Positions 1 through 6,873 of a stretch of DNA of 12,158 nucleotides are shown piece after piece (position 1 is the stretch's first letter; the number at the start of each line of letters is the position of its first letter). The notes beneath the pieces are model-generated. The model was not told where the DNA came from and searched no databases. It saw only the letters and a list, made by a program, of their open reading frames with translations. The DNA lies in contig DAPR01000071.1 in the NCBI GenBank assembly GCA_002502605.1, forward strand, positions 11,298 through 23,455, given 5' to 3'. Made by a program: the position numbers and the translations under genes. The DNA is from Euryarchaeota archaeon UBA258. GTDB taxonomy: Archaea; Thermoplasmatota; Poseidoniia; Poseidoniales; Poseidoniaceae.

Positions 1-347
1 AGGCAGCTGGAGTATGTCTCTCCCCAAGTGATTGTATCGCTGGCCTCATAGACAGTGCCGTTCGGTTCTTCGACGCTTGTGTAATTGAAATTAATGTTTG
101 ATGAACAGATAAAAAAATACACCGTTCTGTATTCTTCACACTCTTCGTATTCATCCCCATATTCATCATAGTAATAGCCCGTTCTGGTGCATTCCTCCCT
201 CGAACTTTCCCGTTCATCCCATGTGGTGCCTTCCATAATTTGGCCTTCAACCTGCATAATTTCAACGGTGTTGGTGAGAGCTAGAATTGCAAAAATGCCC
301 GCTCCACCAGCTAAGATCAGAAAGAGAATTGTTCCGTAGATGTTCAT
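1..347 (-). CDS. Partial membrane-anchored protein with acidic, Tyr-rich ectodomain (function unknown)
   Basis: The frame is open from an ATG at 345-347 to the left edge (115 codons, no stop), so the C-terminus is missing. I do not recognise the family. Residues about 5-25 form one hydrophobic helix (GTILFLILAGGAGIFAILAL), either a signal anchor or an uncleaved signal, after a very short N-terminus. The rest looks like an exported hydrophilic domain with four cysteines (53, 70, 81, 115). Residues 57-73 are low complexity: eight Asp/Glu and six Tyr in 17 positions. The start is supported by a GGGAG Shine-Dalgarno sequence at 356-360, eight bases upstream of the ATG. An A/T-rich stretch at 366-372 and TTTATGG at 415-421 (minus strand) are possible TATA boxes; only the second leaves room for a leader carrying the SD. 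The frame has the normal look of a coding region and lies just downstream of a terminator-like hairpin. Confidence 0.6.
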   Translation of the reverse strand, partial: MNIYGTILFLILAGGAGIFAILALTNTVEIMQVEGQIMEGTTWDERESSREECTRTGYYYDEYGDEYEECEEYRTVYFFICSSNINFNYTSVEEPNGTVYEASDTITWGETYSSC

Positions 348-449
348 ACAACCAACTCCCTAGGGATAAAAACGAACTGCGAAAGGATGGTCAACAACGA
401 TTGCAAACCCCTTTCCATAAAGGTAAATTCTGCCTTGGGCACATAATCT

Positions 450-480
450 TTCAGCCTCCTTACGAATGCAGAAGGCTGAA
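450..480. repeat. Inverted repeat (8-bp arms) between terminator and membrane-protein gene
   Basis: TTCAGCCT at 450-457 and AGGCTGAA at 473-480 are perfect inverted arms around a 15-base spacer. No T-run follows the hairpin on either strand, so it does not look like a second intrinsic terminator. On the minus strand it lies between the T-run of the upstream terminator and the likely promoter of the membrane-protein gene. It could be an operator, a 3'-end processing structure or chance. Confidence 0.3.
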
Positions 481-487
481 TTGCTCA

Positions 488-597
488 ATAAAAAAAGAGT
501 GGCTGTGGCGCTGTTCCCATGCGCCACAGCCGGTGTGTGTTCTGGTCAATCGACGACATGTCGTCACAGGTCATCGCCTTTCGGCTCTCTTAGGAAC
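488..597 (-). ncRNA. Candidate small structured RNA (unnamed)
   Basis: This is a proposed RNA of about 110 nt, read right to left. It would start near G597, about 25 bases after the TTATAT box at 620-625, and end in the T-run at 490-496. The predicted fold, by eye, has a GCC-GAAA-GGC hairpin with a GNRA-type tetraloop (576-585), a GACGA/UCGUC hairpin with a CAUG loop (552-565) and the 11-bp terminal stem (501-531). The 5' end (UGUUCCU, 592-598) can pair with GGGAACA in the terminal-stem loop (512-518), giving a possible pseudoknot. I saw no match to tRNA, 5S, SRP, RNase P or C/D-box consensus elements. No convincing protein frame covers the region: the plus-strand frame 287-610 overlaps the real minus-strand gene and has no recognisable features. 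The alternative is simply a long 3' UTR of priS. The RNA gene is inferred; the hairpins and T-run are seen directly. Confidence 0.35.
490..531 (-). terminator. Intrinsic-style terminator: perfect 11-bp stem plus T7
   Basis: On the minus strand, GGCTGTGGCGC (521-531 reversed) pairs perfectly with GCGCCACAGCC (501-511 reversed) around a 9-base loop. Three bases later comes a run of seven T (490-496). This GC-rich stem plus U-tract is the classical factor-independent layout; archaeal RNA polymerase mainly needs the T-tract. It would end transcripts coming from priS and/or a separate small RNA starting near 597. The plus-strand side has no T-run, so the signal is directional. Confidence 0.6.
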
Positions 598-619
598 AAA
601 TTTTCCTTGATGTGGCAGC

Positions 620-625
620 ATATAA
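620..625 (-). promoter_or_regulatory. Possible TATA box for the candidate small RNA
   Basis: The minus strand reads AGATTATATGC here, an archaeal TATA-like element about ten bases after the priS stop codon. An archaeal start site would be expected about 25 bases downstream, near 597. No clear purine-rich BRE could be judged with confidence. The call depends on whether the small RNA is real. Confidence 0.3.
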
Positions 626-635
626 TCTATGCCTG

Positions 636-1949
636 TTAGTTTCGCCGAACAACACGAATCATTGGATCGTTTGAACCTGCACGGTCCTCTTCGCCAGCAT
701 CGACGATGAGATTCAAACGCTGAGCCAGTTCCAAATGTGCAGATGACCATGGCGCTAATGTTGCGCGCTCAGATTCAAATTGGCGCACCCCGAGAGGTTC
801 AAATTCCGACTCCCAACCTGATTCATCCCCCTGCCGAGGCGAGAAACGCACCCAATTATGATCGTTTGATTCCATCGAAAGAGCCGTTTGGAGAAGTCCG
901 ATCTTGCGGCACATCTTGGCCGCTTGAACCCGAGGGAAGGCACGAGGGACCAACATCAAGACTGCCTCTTGGTCGGTCCAAAACAAAACTGGACCTGCAT
1001 GGAGTTGGCTTAATTTTTCAACGGCCCGTTCAATCGTTTCCTCAATCGAACCCCAAGAACGAGGCAACCATGCGAAGATGGCACTCCTGTCTTTCGTGCC
1101 AGGAACATGCGTGCTGGCCTCCAATGAGGTGAATGTTTCTGAGGCAACCTCTTGATGTTCTGGTTCCGTCTTGGCGTTGGTCTTTGGCGTTTTTTTCTTC
1201 TTCAATCTCGCATGCCATGGCATCTTGATTGCACCAGCATGACGGTCCAAACCTTTCACCCATGTGCGAAACGGTGCCCTCAGTTGTTGTTCAGAAATAA
1301 TGCTGCAAAACCAGCCTGTGGAGCCGTGCAAAGATCCCGGCAATCGGATGATTCGCCGCGTATCAGCAGTAATGCCTTTGTCCACAGGATGGCCAGCCGC
1401 CAGCGTCTCTTTGAGAAGGTTTTGACGTGCTTTTCGAACCGCTTGTTCACGTTGCCGAGGATCCGGAATCGCAAACAGACTTCGGTCGTTGTCCCTGAAA
1501 ATAAGATGGAAACCCTTGCTTCCTGAAAAGACAAAGTGAACCCGTTCAAAGTCATGATGTTGTTCAACCCAATCAAGCAAATCAACCGCTGCCTTTCTCG
1601 CTCGTTCCATGTTCCTTCTCGAAAAAGGGGGGATGTCAATATCGAAGACAATGAGGTGGTCAATCATGACCGGGGCAGGTGTTTTTTTATCCTTAATTTT
1701 TGGTAATTTTACAGGGTTAAGCCAGGCACTGGTGGAGACATACATGTCTCGTGGCGTGTTGTGCTTTGTGACTTTTGCGAGAGCTTCACCGTTTCGAATT
1801 TGGCGCCCAGATGTGTGCCATCGATCCCTTGTGCAGCGCCATCGAAATTGATGGCGAGATGATTTTCCAAGCCAGGTTAAATCAAGTGGTTGGGATTGAG
1901 AATAATGCTCGTGCAGAACCTCGGGGTCGAAGGTTCGCACTTTGGGCAT
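636..1949 (-). CDS. priS: DNA primase small (catalytic) subunit PriS
   Basis: Catalytic subunit of the archaeal/eukaryotic-type primase, which with PriL makes the short primers that start DNA synthesis. The three signature elements of the family appear in order: the metal-binding pair in VFDIDIP (D103, D105), SGSKGFH (142-148) and the nucleotide-binding RLPGSLHGSTG (202-212). The N-terminal 'SRHQFRW' and 'DMYVSTSAWLNP' blocks also fit. At 437 residues it is longer than many archaeal PriS proteins. The core ends near 245, a Lys/Pro/Glu-rich linker spans about 247-285, and the last 150 residues form a C-terminal region I cannot assign (it contains PVLFWTDQEAVLML). The gene starts 30 bases after sucD stops and is probably co-transcribed with sucCD. 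The start ATG has only a weak, close AAGGG upstream; an ATG nine bases upstream is immediately followed by a stop, so no longer version from it is possible. Confidence 0.92.
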   Translation of the reverse strand: MPKVRTFDPEVLHEHYSQSQPLDLTWLGKSSRHQFRWRCTRDRWHTSGRQIRNGEALAKVTKHNTPRDMYVSTSAWLNPVKLPKIKDKKTPAPVMIDHLIVFDIDIPPFSRRNMERARKAAVDLLDWVEQHHDFERVHFVFSGSKGFHLIFRDNDRSLFAIPDPRQREQAVRKARQNLLKETLAAGHPVDKGITADTRRIIRLPGSLHGSTGWFCSIISEQQLRAPFRTWVKGLDRHAGAIKMPWHARLKKKKTPKTNAKTEPEHQEVASETFTSLEASTHVPGTKDRSAIFAWLPRSWGSIEETIERAVEKLSQLHAGPVLFWTDQEAVLMLVPRAFPRVQAAKMCRKIGLLQTALSMESNDHNWVRFSPRQGDESGWESEFEPLGVRQFESERATLAPWSSAHLELAQRLNLIVDAGEEDRAGSNDPMIRVVRRN

Positions 1950-1979
1950 GCCCTTACATGCGAAAGCAGGTTATTGGCT

Positions 1980-2903
1980 TCATCGCAAACCGGCACTCTT
2001 GAGTGATTCCAAGAGGACCTTGCCGAGTTCGGATGGATCCATAGCGCAGGCAATTCCTGCCGCCTTGAACGCCTCAAACTTCTCTTCAGCGGTTCCTTTA
2101 CCGCCAGAAATGATAGCGCCTGCGTGACCCATGCGCTTGCCAGGTGGAGCGGTTGCACCAGCAACGAATCCAACAATGGGTTTGGTCATGTTATCAGCGG
2201 CCCATGCAGCGGCTTCTTGCTCGGCATTTCCACCAATCTCGCCAATCATGATGATCGCTTCTGTTTGGGGGTCGCTTTCGAAGGCTGCAAGGCATTCGAT
2301 GAATCCGGTACCATTGACTGGATCACCGCCAATTCCGATGCAGGTGGATTGGCCTTCATCGATGCTCATGGTTTGTGCAACGGCTTCATAGGTCAAGGTT
2401 CCTGATTTGGAAACGATACCAATGCGGCCCTTTGCGTGAATGTGACCGGGCATGATTCCAATTTTGGCACCTCCAGTTTCACCAGGCGTGATAATACCAG
2501 GGCAGTTTGGACCAATTAAGCGAACACCAGGACGGTTGTTGACGTAAGCGACTGCTTTGACCATGTCAAGGGTCGGGATGCCTTCAGTGATGCAAACAAT
2601 GACGCCCTCACCTTTGATTGAGTCAAAGGCTTCTGCCGCTTCCATAATGGCTTCTCCAGCAAACGGTGGAGGGACATAAATCACGGTTGCATCTGCATCA
2701 GTAGCCTTGATGGCTTCAGTCATGCTGTGCCAAACCGGGAACGCTTTGCCTTGCAACTCAACAGTTTGCCCACCCTTTCCAGGTGTGCATCCTCCAACGA
2801 TTTGAGTGCCGTATTCGACCATCTTGTCTGCATGGAACATACCTTGCTTGCCCGTGATTCCTTGAACCAGAACCTTTGCATCTTCTTCAATCCAAATTGC
2901 CAT
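1980..2903 (-). CDS. sucD: Succinyl-CoA ligase (NDP-forming), alpha subunit
   Basis: Alpha subunit of the TCA-cycle enzyme that interconverts succinyl-CoA + NDP + Pi with succinate + CoA + NTP. It carries the CoA-binding Rossmann part (GITGKQG at 15-21; GGCTPGKGG at 37-45), IGPNCPG (130-136), SKSGTLTYE (165-173), GIGGDP (190-195) and the phospho-histidine loop MGHAGAI, with His260 as the residue phosphorylated in the reaction. Length (307) is close to the usual 290-300. I start at the ATG at 2901-2903 rather than the TTG just before it: GGAGGTG at 2911-2917 sits seven bases upstream, and the family begins MAIxI. The start overlaps the sucC stop by one base (TGATG), which implies translational coupling and equal subunit supply. 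Whether ADP or GDP is used cannot be read from the sequence. Confidence 0.97.
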   Translation of the reverse strand: MAIWIEEDAKVLVQGITGKQGMFHADKMVEYGTQIVGGCTPGKGGQTVELQGKAFPVWHSMTEAIKATDADATVIYVPPPFAGEAIMEAAEAFDSIKGEGVIVCITEGIPTLDMVKAVAYVNNRPGVRLIGPNCPGIITPGETGGAKIGIMPGHIHAKGRIGIVSKSGTLTYEAVAQTMSIDEGQSTCIGIGGDPVNGTGFIECLAAFESDPQTEAIIMIGEIGGNAEQEAAAWAADNMTKPIVGFVAGATAPPGKRMGHAGAIISGGKGTAEEKFEAFKAAGIACAMDPSELGKVLLESLKSAGLR

Positions 2904-4111
2904 CAAGCCTCACCTCCAATCAAAGCCACAATCTTTTGAGCGCCTTCAGCCAAATCATCCGCTGGATGAATGTTCAAGGTTGAGGCAGCAAGGATTGCTT
3001 TTCCTTCATCGACGTTTGTTCCAGCAAGACGGACCACCAATGGCACTTGAAGCGACAGGGCTTCTGTTGCTGCAATCACACCACGTGCAATGATGTCACA
3101 GCGCATGATGCCACCGAAGATGTTGACCAAGATGCCTTTGACATTGGGATCTTCGAGAATGATTGAGAAAGCAGTTTTGACTTGTTCTTCATTTGCCCCA
3201 CCACCAACATCCAAGAAATTGGCTGGTTCACCGCCATAGAGTTTGATGACGTCCATGGTCGCCATGGCCAGACCTGCACCGTTGACAAGGCAGCCAATGT
3301 TGCCGTCGAGCTTGACATAGGAAAGGCCTGTTTCTTTGGCTCGGATTTCGGTGTCTTCTTCCTCTGATAAGTCACGAAGGTCGTCCCAGTTCTTGTGTCG
3401 GAATTCTGCGTTTTCATCAAACGATACCTTTGCATCCAGAGCGACGATTTCATCAGCGCCGGTTCGTACGAGTGGATTGATTTCGACCATAGCACAATCC
3501 TCTGCACAGAACATGGAATACATGGAAGAGAGCATCTTTCCAAAGGACTTCAACGCAGTCCCGTTCAAGCCAAGGGCCATGCCTAAGTCTCGCTTTTGGA
3601 AGCCAAGAAGACCAACGTTAGCGTCAACAATGACCTTGTGGATTAATTCGGGGGTGTGTTCTGCCACTTCTTCAATGTCCATTCCACCTTCAGTTGATGC
3701 CATAATCAGCACGGATTTGTTATCACGATCAACCAATAGGGCGAGGTAATACTCGTGGGCGATATCGCAACCTGCCTCAATGTAGAGGTTGTTGACAATT
3801 TTCCCTTCATCACCGGTTTGAATGGTCACGAGGAGGTTTCCAAGAATGTTGGATGAGTAGGTTTGCACTTCCTCTTTCGAGAATGCGATTTTCACCCCGC
3901 CCTCCATGACGACGTCACGGGAGGATGGATTCATCACAGTGCCCTTGCCACGACCGCCAGCATGAATCTGGGACTTGACGGCAACAACCTTGCTTCCAAG
4001 CGCGTCGTATGCGTTCAATGCCTGCTCAACAGTTGTGCAGTGCACGCCTTCAAGCACCGGCACGCCGGCTGCTTTTAGCAACATTTTTCCTTGGTATTCA
4101 TGGATGTTCAT
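2903..4111 (-). CDS. sucC: Succinyl-CoA ligase (NDP-forming), beta subunit
   Basis: Beta subunit with an N-terminal ATP-grasp domain that binds the nucleotide and a C-terminal CoA-ligase domain that contacts SucD. Landmarks are the standard N-terminus [12 protein letters not shown], the nucleotide-binding [12 protein letters not shown] (46-57), metal-binding MVEINPL (N211) and LDAK (D225), then [14 protein letters not shown] (274-287), [14 protein letters not shown] (298-311) and [13 protein letters not shown] (330-342). The 402-residue length fits the family. The open frame runs 14 codons further upstream, but those residues are not family-like, and GGAG at 4118-4121 lies six bases before this ATG, so 4111 is preferred. 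First gene of the sucC-sucD-priS unit; it diverges from the nucleotidyltransferase gene across about 110 bp that must hold both promoters. Confidence 0.97.
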   Translation of the reverse strand: MNIHEYQGKMLLKAAGVPVLEGVHCTTVEQALNAYDALGSKVVAVKSQIHAGGRGKGTVMNPSSRDVVMEGGVKIAFSKEEVQTYSSNILGNLLVTIQTGDEGKIVNNLYIEAGCDIAHEYYLALLVDRDNKSVLIMASTEGGMDIEEVAEHTPELIHKVIVDANVGLLGFQKRDLGMALGLNGTALKSFGKMLSSMYSMFCAEDCAMVEINPLVRTGADEIVALDAKVSFDENAEFRHKNWDDLRDLSEEEDTEIRAKETGLSYVKLDGNIGCLVNGAGLAMATMDVIKLYGGEPANFLDVGGGANEEQVKTAFSIILEDPNVKGILVNIFGGIMRCDIIARGVIAATEALSLQVPLVVRLAGTNVDEGKAILAASTLNIHPADDLAEGAQKIVALIGGEA

Positions 4112-4224
4112 AGGTCTCTCCAATCCTCCCAAAGAACGACCGTCTTTGAACACTTTGCTTCGCTTGTATGAGCCATCTGTGCGATGATAAAAGCATCACG
4201 CCATACAAGAGGTGCCTTCATAGG
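4112..4224. promoter_or_regulatory. Divergent promoter region, sucC / nucleotidyltransferase
   Basis: About 113 bp separates two divergent starts. The only clear A/T-rich core is GATAAAA at 4186-4192 (minus strand TTTTATC), which could serve as a TATA element in either direction. Rightward, a start about 25 bases on would lie near 4215, giving a very short leader for the ATG at 4225. Leftward, a start near 4163 would give sucC a leader of roughly 50 bases containing its SD. GAGGTG at 4209-4214 is an SD-like match ten bases before the ATG at 4225. Element assignments are tentative. Confidence 0.35.
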
Positions 4225-5253
4225 ATGGGCGGGGTTGGCACGGCCATGCAAGTGGTGGTGCTCGCTGGAGGGGTCGGTTCGAGGCTTCGCCCGTGGACAC
4301 AGAGCATTCCAAAACCACTTTTGCCGATGTTGGATTTAACGCTGCTCGAGCGCGTTGTTGAAGCCATTCCAACCGATATGATTGACGAAGTCATTGTCGC
4401 TGGAGGCTACAAAGTTGACATGATTGAGGCCTACTTCAAGGGGAAGGATATTGATTTTGATGTCCGAATTGTCCCCGAAGATGAACCGTTAGGAACCGGT
4501 GGAGCACTTGGCAACTGCCGAGACGTCGTCAGCGGAACATTTGCTTGCTTTAATGGTGACATCGTCTCCTCATTGAGCATCGAACCGATGCTTGAACTCC
4601 ATCGAAACAACGGCGGAATCGGAACGCTCGCCTTGTGGGAAGTAGAAGATCCGACTCGGTTCGGAATTGTTGGTGTCAACGATGAACAGCGCATTGAACG
4701 GTTCATGGAAAAGCCAAAACCAGAACAGGTGTTTTCCAACCTGATCAATGCTGGTTCGTATATTTTCGAAGACGATGTTTTCGATTGGATGCCACATGGC
4801 CGGCATTCTATAGAACGAGATGTGTTTCCCAAACTAGCTGAAGCAAACCTACTCAATGGAAAGGAATTTGAGGGGTACTTCATCGATGCAGGCACACCTA
4901 CCGCATGGATGGAAGGGGTTCAACGGTGCATCCGAGAGGAGCGATTCAACACCGGAAGTGCTGTCGATGGTACATGGTACGCCAAACAAAGCGACTACCC
5001 GTCAGCCACCATTCGCGGTTCGATGATTGAGGCTGATGTCCTCATCGAGCAAGCATCCATCGTATCTTCAACCCTCCTCGCCCACACCAAGGTGGGATTG
5101 AACGCTCAAATCAGCAACAGTCTCGTCGGTCGAAGTGCGACGATTGGGCGCGATGTCATCCTCGATGGTGTCGTGGTGGATCATGACAGCAGCATCCCCG
5201 ATGGAACCGTCCAAGAAGGCGGACAATGGCCAAAAGTGGACACTGCGGCGTGA
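4225..5253 (+). CDS. Sugar-1-phosphate nucleotidyltransferase (mannose-1-phosphate guanylyltransferase-like)
   Basis: Makes an NDP-sugar from NTP and a sugar-1-phosphate, feeding glycan or N-glycosylation pathways. The N-terminal Rossmann-like nucleotidyltransferase domain has the signature VVLAGGVGSRLRPWT, the catalytic SIPKPLLPM, PLGTGGALGNC, the metal-binding CFNGD, RFMEKPKP, NAGSYIF and GYFIDAGTPTAW. After about residue 255 comes a left-handed beta-helix tail of hexapeptide-type repeats (ATIRGSMIEADVLIEQAS through ATIGRDVILDGVVV). The block LALWEVEDPTRFGIV is typical of GDP-mannose pyrophosphorylase-like members, but glucose-1-phosphate thymidylyl/uridylyl activity cannot be excluded. The start is uncertain: the ATG at 4225 has an SD-like GAGGTG (4209-4214), while the ATG at 4246 (MQVVVLAGG) matches the usual family N-terminus. 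An in-frame ATG at 4168 adds non-family sequence and is unlikely. Followed 43 bases later by the isomerase gene, probably in one transcript. Confidence 0.93.
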   Translation: MGGVGTAMQVVVLAGGVGSRLRPWTQSIPKPLLPMLDLTLLERVVEAIPTDMIDEVIVAGGYKVDMIEAYFKGKDIDFDVRIVPEDEPLGTGGALGNCRDVVSGTFACFNGDIVSSLSIEPMLELHRNNGGIGTLALWEVEDPTRFGIVGVNDEQRIERFMEKPKPEQVFSNLINAGSYIFEDDVFDWMPHGRHSIERDVFPKLAEANLLNGKEFEGYFIDAGTPTAWMEGVQRCIREERFNTGSAVDGTWYAKQSDYPSATIRGSMIEADVLIEQASIVSSTLLAHTKVGLNAQISNSLVGRSATIGRDVILDGVVVDHDSSIPDGTVQEGGQWPKVDTAA

Positions 5254-5296
5254 ACACAACGGAAGATGTCAAATGGTGCTCATCGCTGGGCGATGC

Positions 5297-5965
5297 ATGA
5301 CCAAACCATTGATTGTCGTCAATTTCAAGACGTACGCCACCGCCAGTGGTCCAACTGCTGAAACGCTTGCAGTCGCCATGGAGCGTCACGCAGACGGTCC
5401 TGCCAGGATGGTTGCGGTGGTCTCTGCCTTCGATTTAGCCATGGTTCGCAAAGCAGCACCAAGCCTCGAAGTATGGGCACAACACCTCGATCCTGTCGGC
5501 CAAGGAAGTTTCACTGGTTGGCTAGAACCAAAAACAGCGATTCACCATGGAGCACAGGGGACCATCATCAACCACGCTGAACACAAGGTCGAAATGGACC
5601 ATGTCAAGCGACTTATGGATCAACTGCCGGATGGTTTTCCAATGTGTGGCTGTGCTGCAGATTTGGATGAGGCAAAGAGCCTCGCCATGATGGGGCCGAC
5701 CTTCATTGCAGTGGAACCTCCTGAATTGATTGGAGGAGACACATCGGTAACAACCGCTGACCCATCGATCGTCAGTGACACTGTTGCCGTGGTAAAAGCG
5801 ACCAATCCAAAGGTCAGAGTTTTGTGTGGCGCTGGGGTCAAAAACGGTCGTGATGTGGCAAAAGCCATCGAACTTGGTGCAGAAGGCGTTCTTCTTGCGA
5901 GCGGTGTGACCAAATCAACCGATGTTGAGGCCGTTCTTTCTGATCTCGTCTCCCTGCTTGATTAA
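5297..5965 (+). CDS. tpiA: Triosephosphate isomerase, archaeal short type
   Basis: Interconverts dihydroxyacetone phosphate and glyceraldehyde-3-phosphate in glycolysis/gluconeogenesis. At 222 residues it matches the compact archaeal enzyme rather than the ~250-residue bacterial/eukaryotic form. Active-site features are N9 and K11 in VVNFKTY, the electrophile H93 in INHAEH, the catalytic base E140 in AVEPPELIG, and phosphate-binding GAGVKNGRD (178-186) and LLASGVTKS (199-207). The start is placed at the ATG before KPLIVVNFKTY by family fit. An in-frame ATG at 5273 would add eight residues, and neither start has a strong SD. The TAA stop (5963-5965) overlaps the stop of the convergent nuclease-like gene. 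Confidence 0.95.
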   Translation: MTKPLIVVNFKTYATASGPTAETLAVAMERHADGPARMVAVVSAFDLAMVRKAAPSLEVWAQHLDPVGQGSFTGWLEPKTAIHHGAQGTIINHAEHKVEMDHVKRLMDQLPDGFPMCGCAADLDEAKSLAMMGPTFIAVEPPELIGGDTSVTTADPSIVSDTVAVVKATNPKVRVLCGAGVKNGRDVAKAIELGAEGVLLASGVTKSTDVEAVLSDLVSLLD

Positions 5966-6834
5966 TCGCCTTGTTCAAGCATCCGGAGTCGTTGTTTTTT
6001 GGTGAAGGCCAGAGAACGACCATCCAAGCAACGTGCCTTGAACGGGCAGGTCTTACATGTCGATTCGTGGACCGCCAAAGGAATACAATCCAAAGCGTAT
6101 CTTGACACTTCAGCGCACTGCTTCATTGCAGACACATCGCTGGAAATCAAGCTCCTTGCCGCTTCAATTTCCTCACTGTCCACCCCGAAGGAATGAACAA
6201 CCCAACTTCCTTTCCGCCATCCAATCGTCTGAATATGGAACTGCTCTTTCACTTGGGGCAATCCCTCTCGTTTCATGGCCCACAGCACCATGGCAAGTGA
6301 TTCGAGTCGCTCACTGTCTGACATTTTTGAACCCTGCATGTCCAATCGGACAAGATGCCATGTTCCGCCGCAACGGTAGGCGATATCGGGTGACGCAAAC
6401 AAATCATAGCCGTCGATATGTTCTGATTCTCGGCGGTTAAGCAATGTCCACTGACGGATTGTACCTTTGTTGATTCTCAAGAAGGTGTCCGTTCGCCAAA
6501 GCAACTTCATCCGATGCTCAGCAAAGAGCAGCAATGCTTCACACTTGACAGGACTTATGGCTCTTTTTTGAGCCCTGAACCCTCCCCGCAAATGTTCCTT
6601 GAGAGCAAAAGAGGCGATTGACTCACTCCATTCAGTGCCCAGTCGAAGGGCTTCTAGGCGATCCACAATGGTTGATTTCAAGGCCCTTAGCATCAGATTC
6701 CAATCGCTTGCTGGGCCAGGGCCGAGCGTACGCCCGGAGCGCCGGGGTTGAGCGTATCGCATCACCCAAGCAGATGGGCATTTGAAAAATAAATCACGTT
6801 GAGTGCGGCTCCAACTCGGGCAATATCTGTCCAT
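5962..6834 (-). CDS. RecB/Cas4-like PD-(D/E)XK protein with four-Cys (Fe-S type) cluster
   Basis: Probable member of the PD-(D/E)XK nuclease superfamily of the RecB/AddB/Cas4 sort. Seen in sequence: an N-terminal SRTQRDLFFKCPSAWVMRY block like the 'S.S.l..y..CP..y' entry of these nucleases (C19), and a C-terminal triad STCKTCPFKARC (C260, C263, C269). One cysteine early and three late is the Fe-S layout of AddB and Cas4. The central active-site region reads SPDIAYRCGGTWHLVRLDMQGS: the first acid is D150, the second D165, and the position expected to be Lys is Gln167, so catalytic competence is uncertain. Length is 290 from the ATG at 6834; a TTG at 6855 could add seven residues. A weak AAGGG lies just upstream. 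Third gene of a minus-strand run, 39 bases after its neighbour, and convergent with tpiA (stops overlap in TTAA). It could be a DNA-repair nuclease or a non-catalytic paralogue. Confidence 0.7.
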   Translation of the reverse strand: MDRYCPSWSRTQRDLFFKCPSAWVMRYAQPRRSGRTLGPGPASDWNLMLRALKSTIVDRLEALRLGTEWSESIASFALKEHLRGGFRAQKRAISPVKCEALLLFAEHRMKLLWRTDTFLRINKGTIRQWTLLNRRESEHIDGYDLFASPDIAYRCGGTWHLVRLDMQGSKMSDSERLESLAMVLWAMKREGLPQVKEQFHIQTIGWRKGSWVVHSFGVDSEEIEAARSLISSDVSAMKQCAEVSRYALDCIPLAVHESTCKTCPFKARCLDGRSLAFTKKQRLRMLEQGD

Positions 6835-6873
6835 AGACCCTTCGTCGACCGTCAAGGGTTGTCAATGCTCCGT

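Noticed and set aside
488..600. Known RNA families (SRP RNA, RNase P RNA, 5S, C/D-box guide)
   Set aside because: The expected conserved elements (SRP domain IV loop, RNase P core, RUGAUGA/CUGA boxes) were not found, so the RNA is left unnamed.
287..610. 107-residue plus-strand frame over the left intergenic region
   Set aside because: It overlaps the 5' end of the clear minus-strand membrane-protein gene and crosses both hairpins and the terminator; composition is not protein-like and nothing is recognisable.
3076..3543. 155-residue minus-strand frame
   Set aside because: Alternative frame inside sucC, whose ATP-grasp and CoA-ligase motifs fix the real frame.
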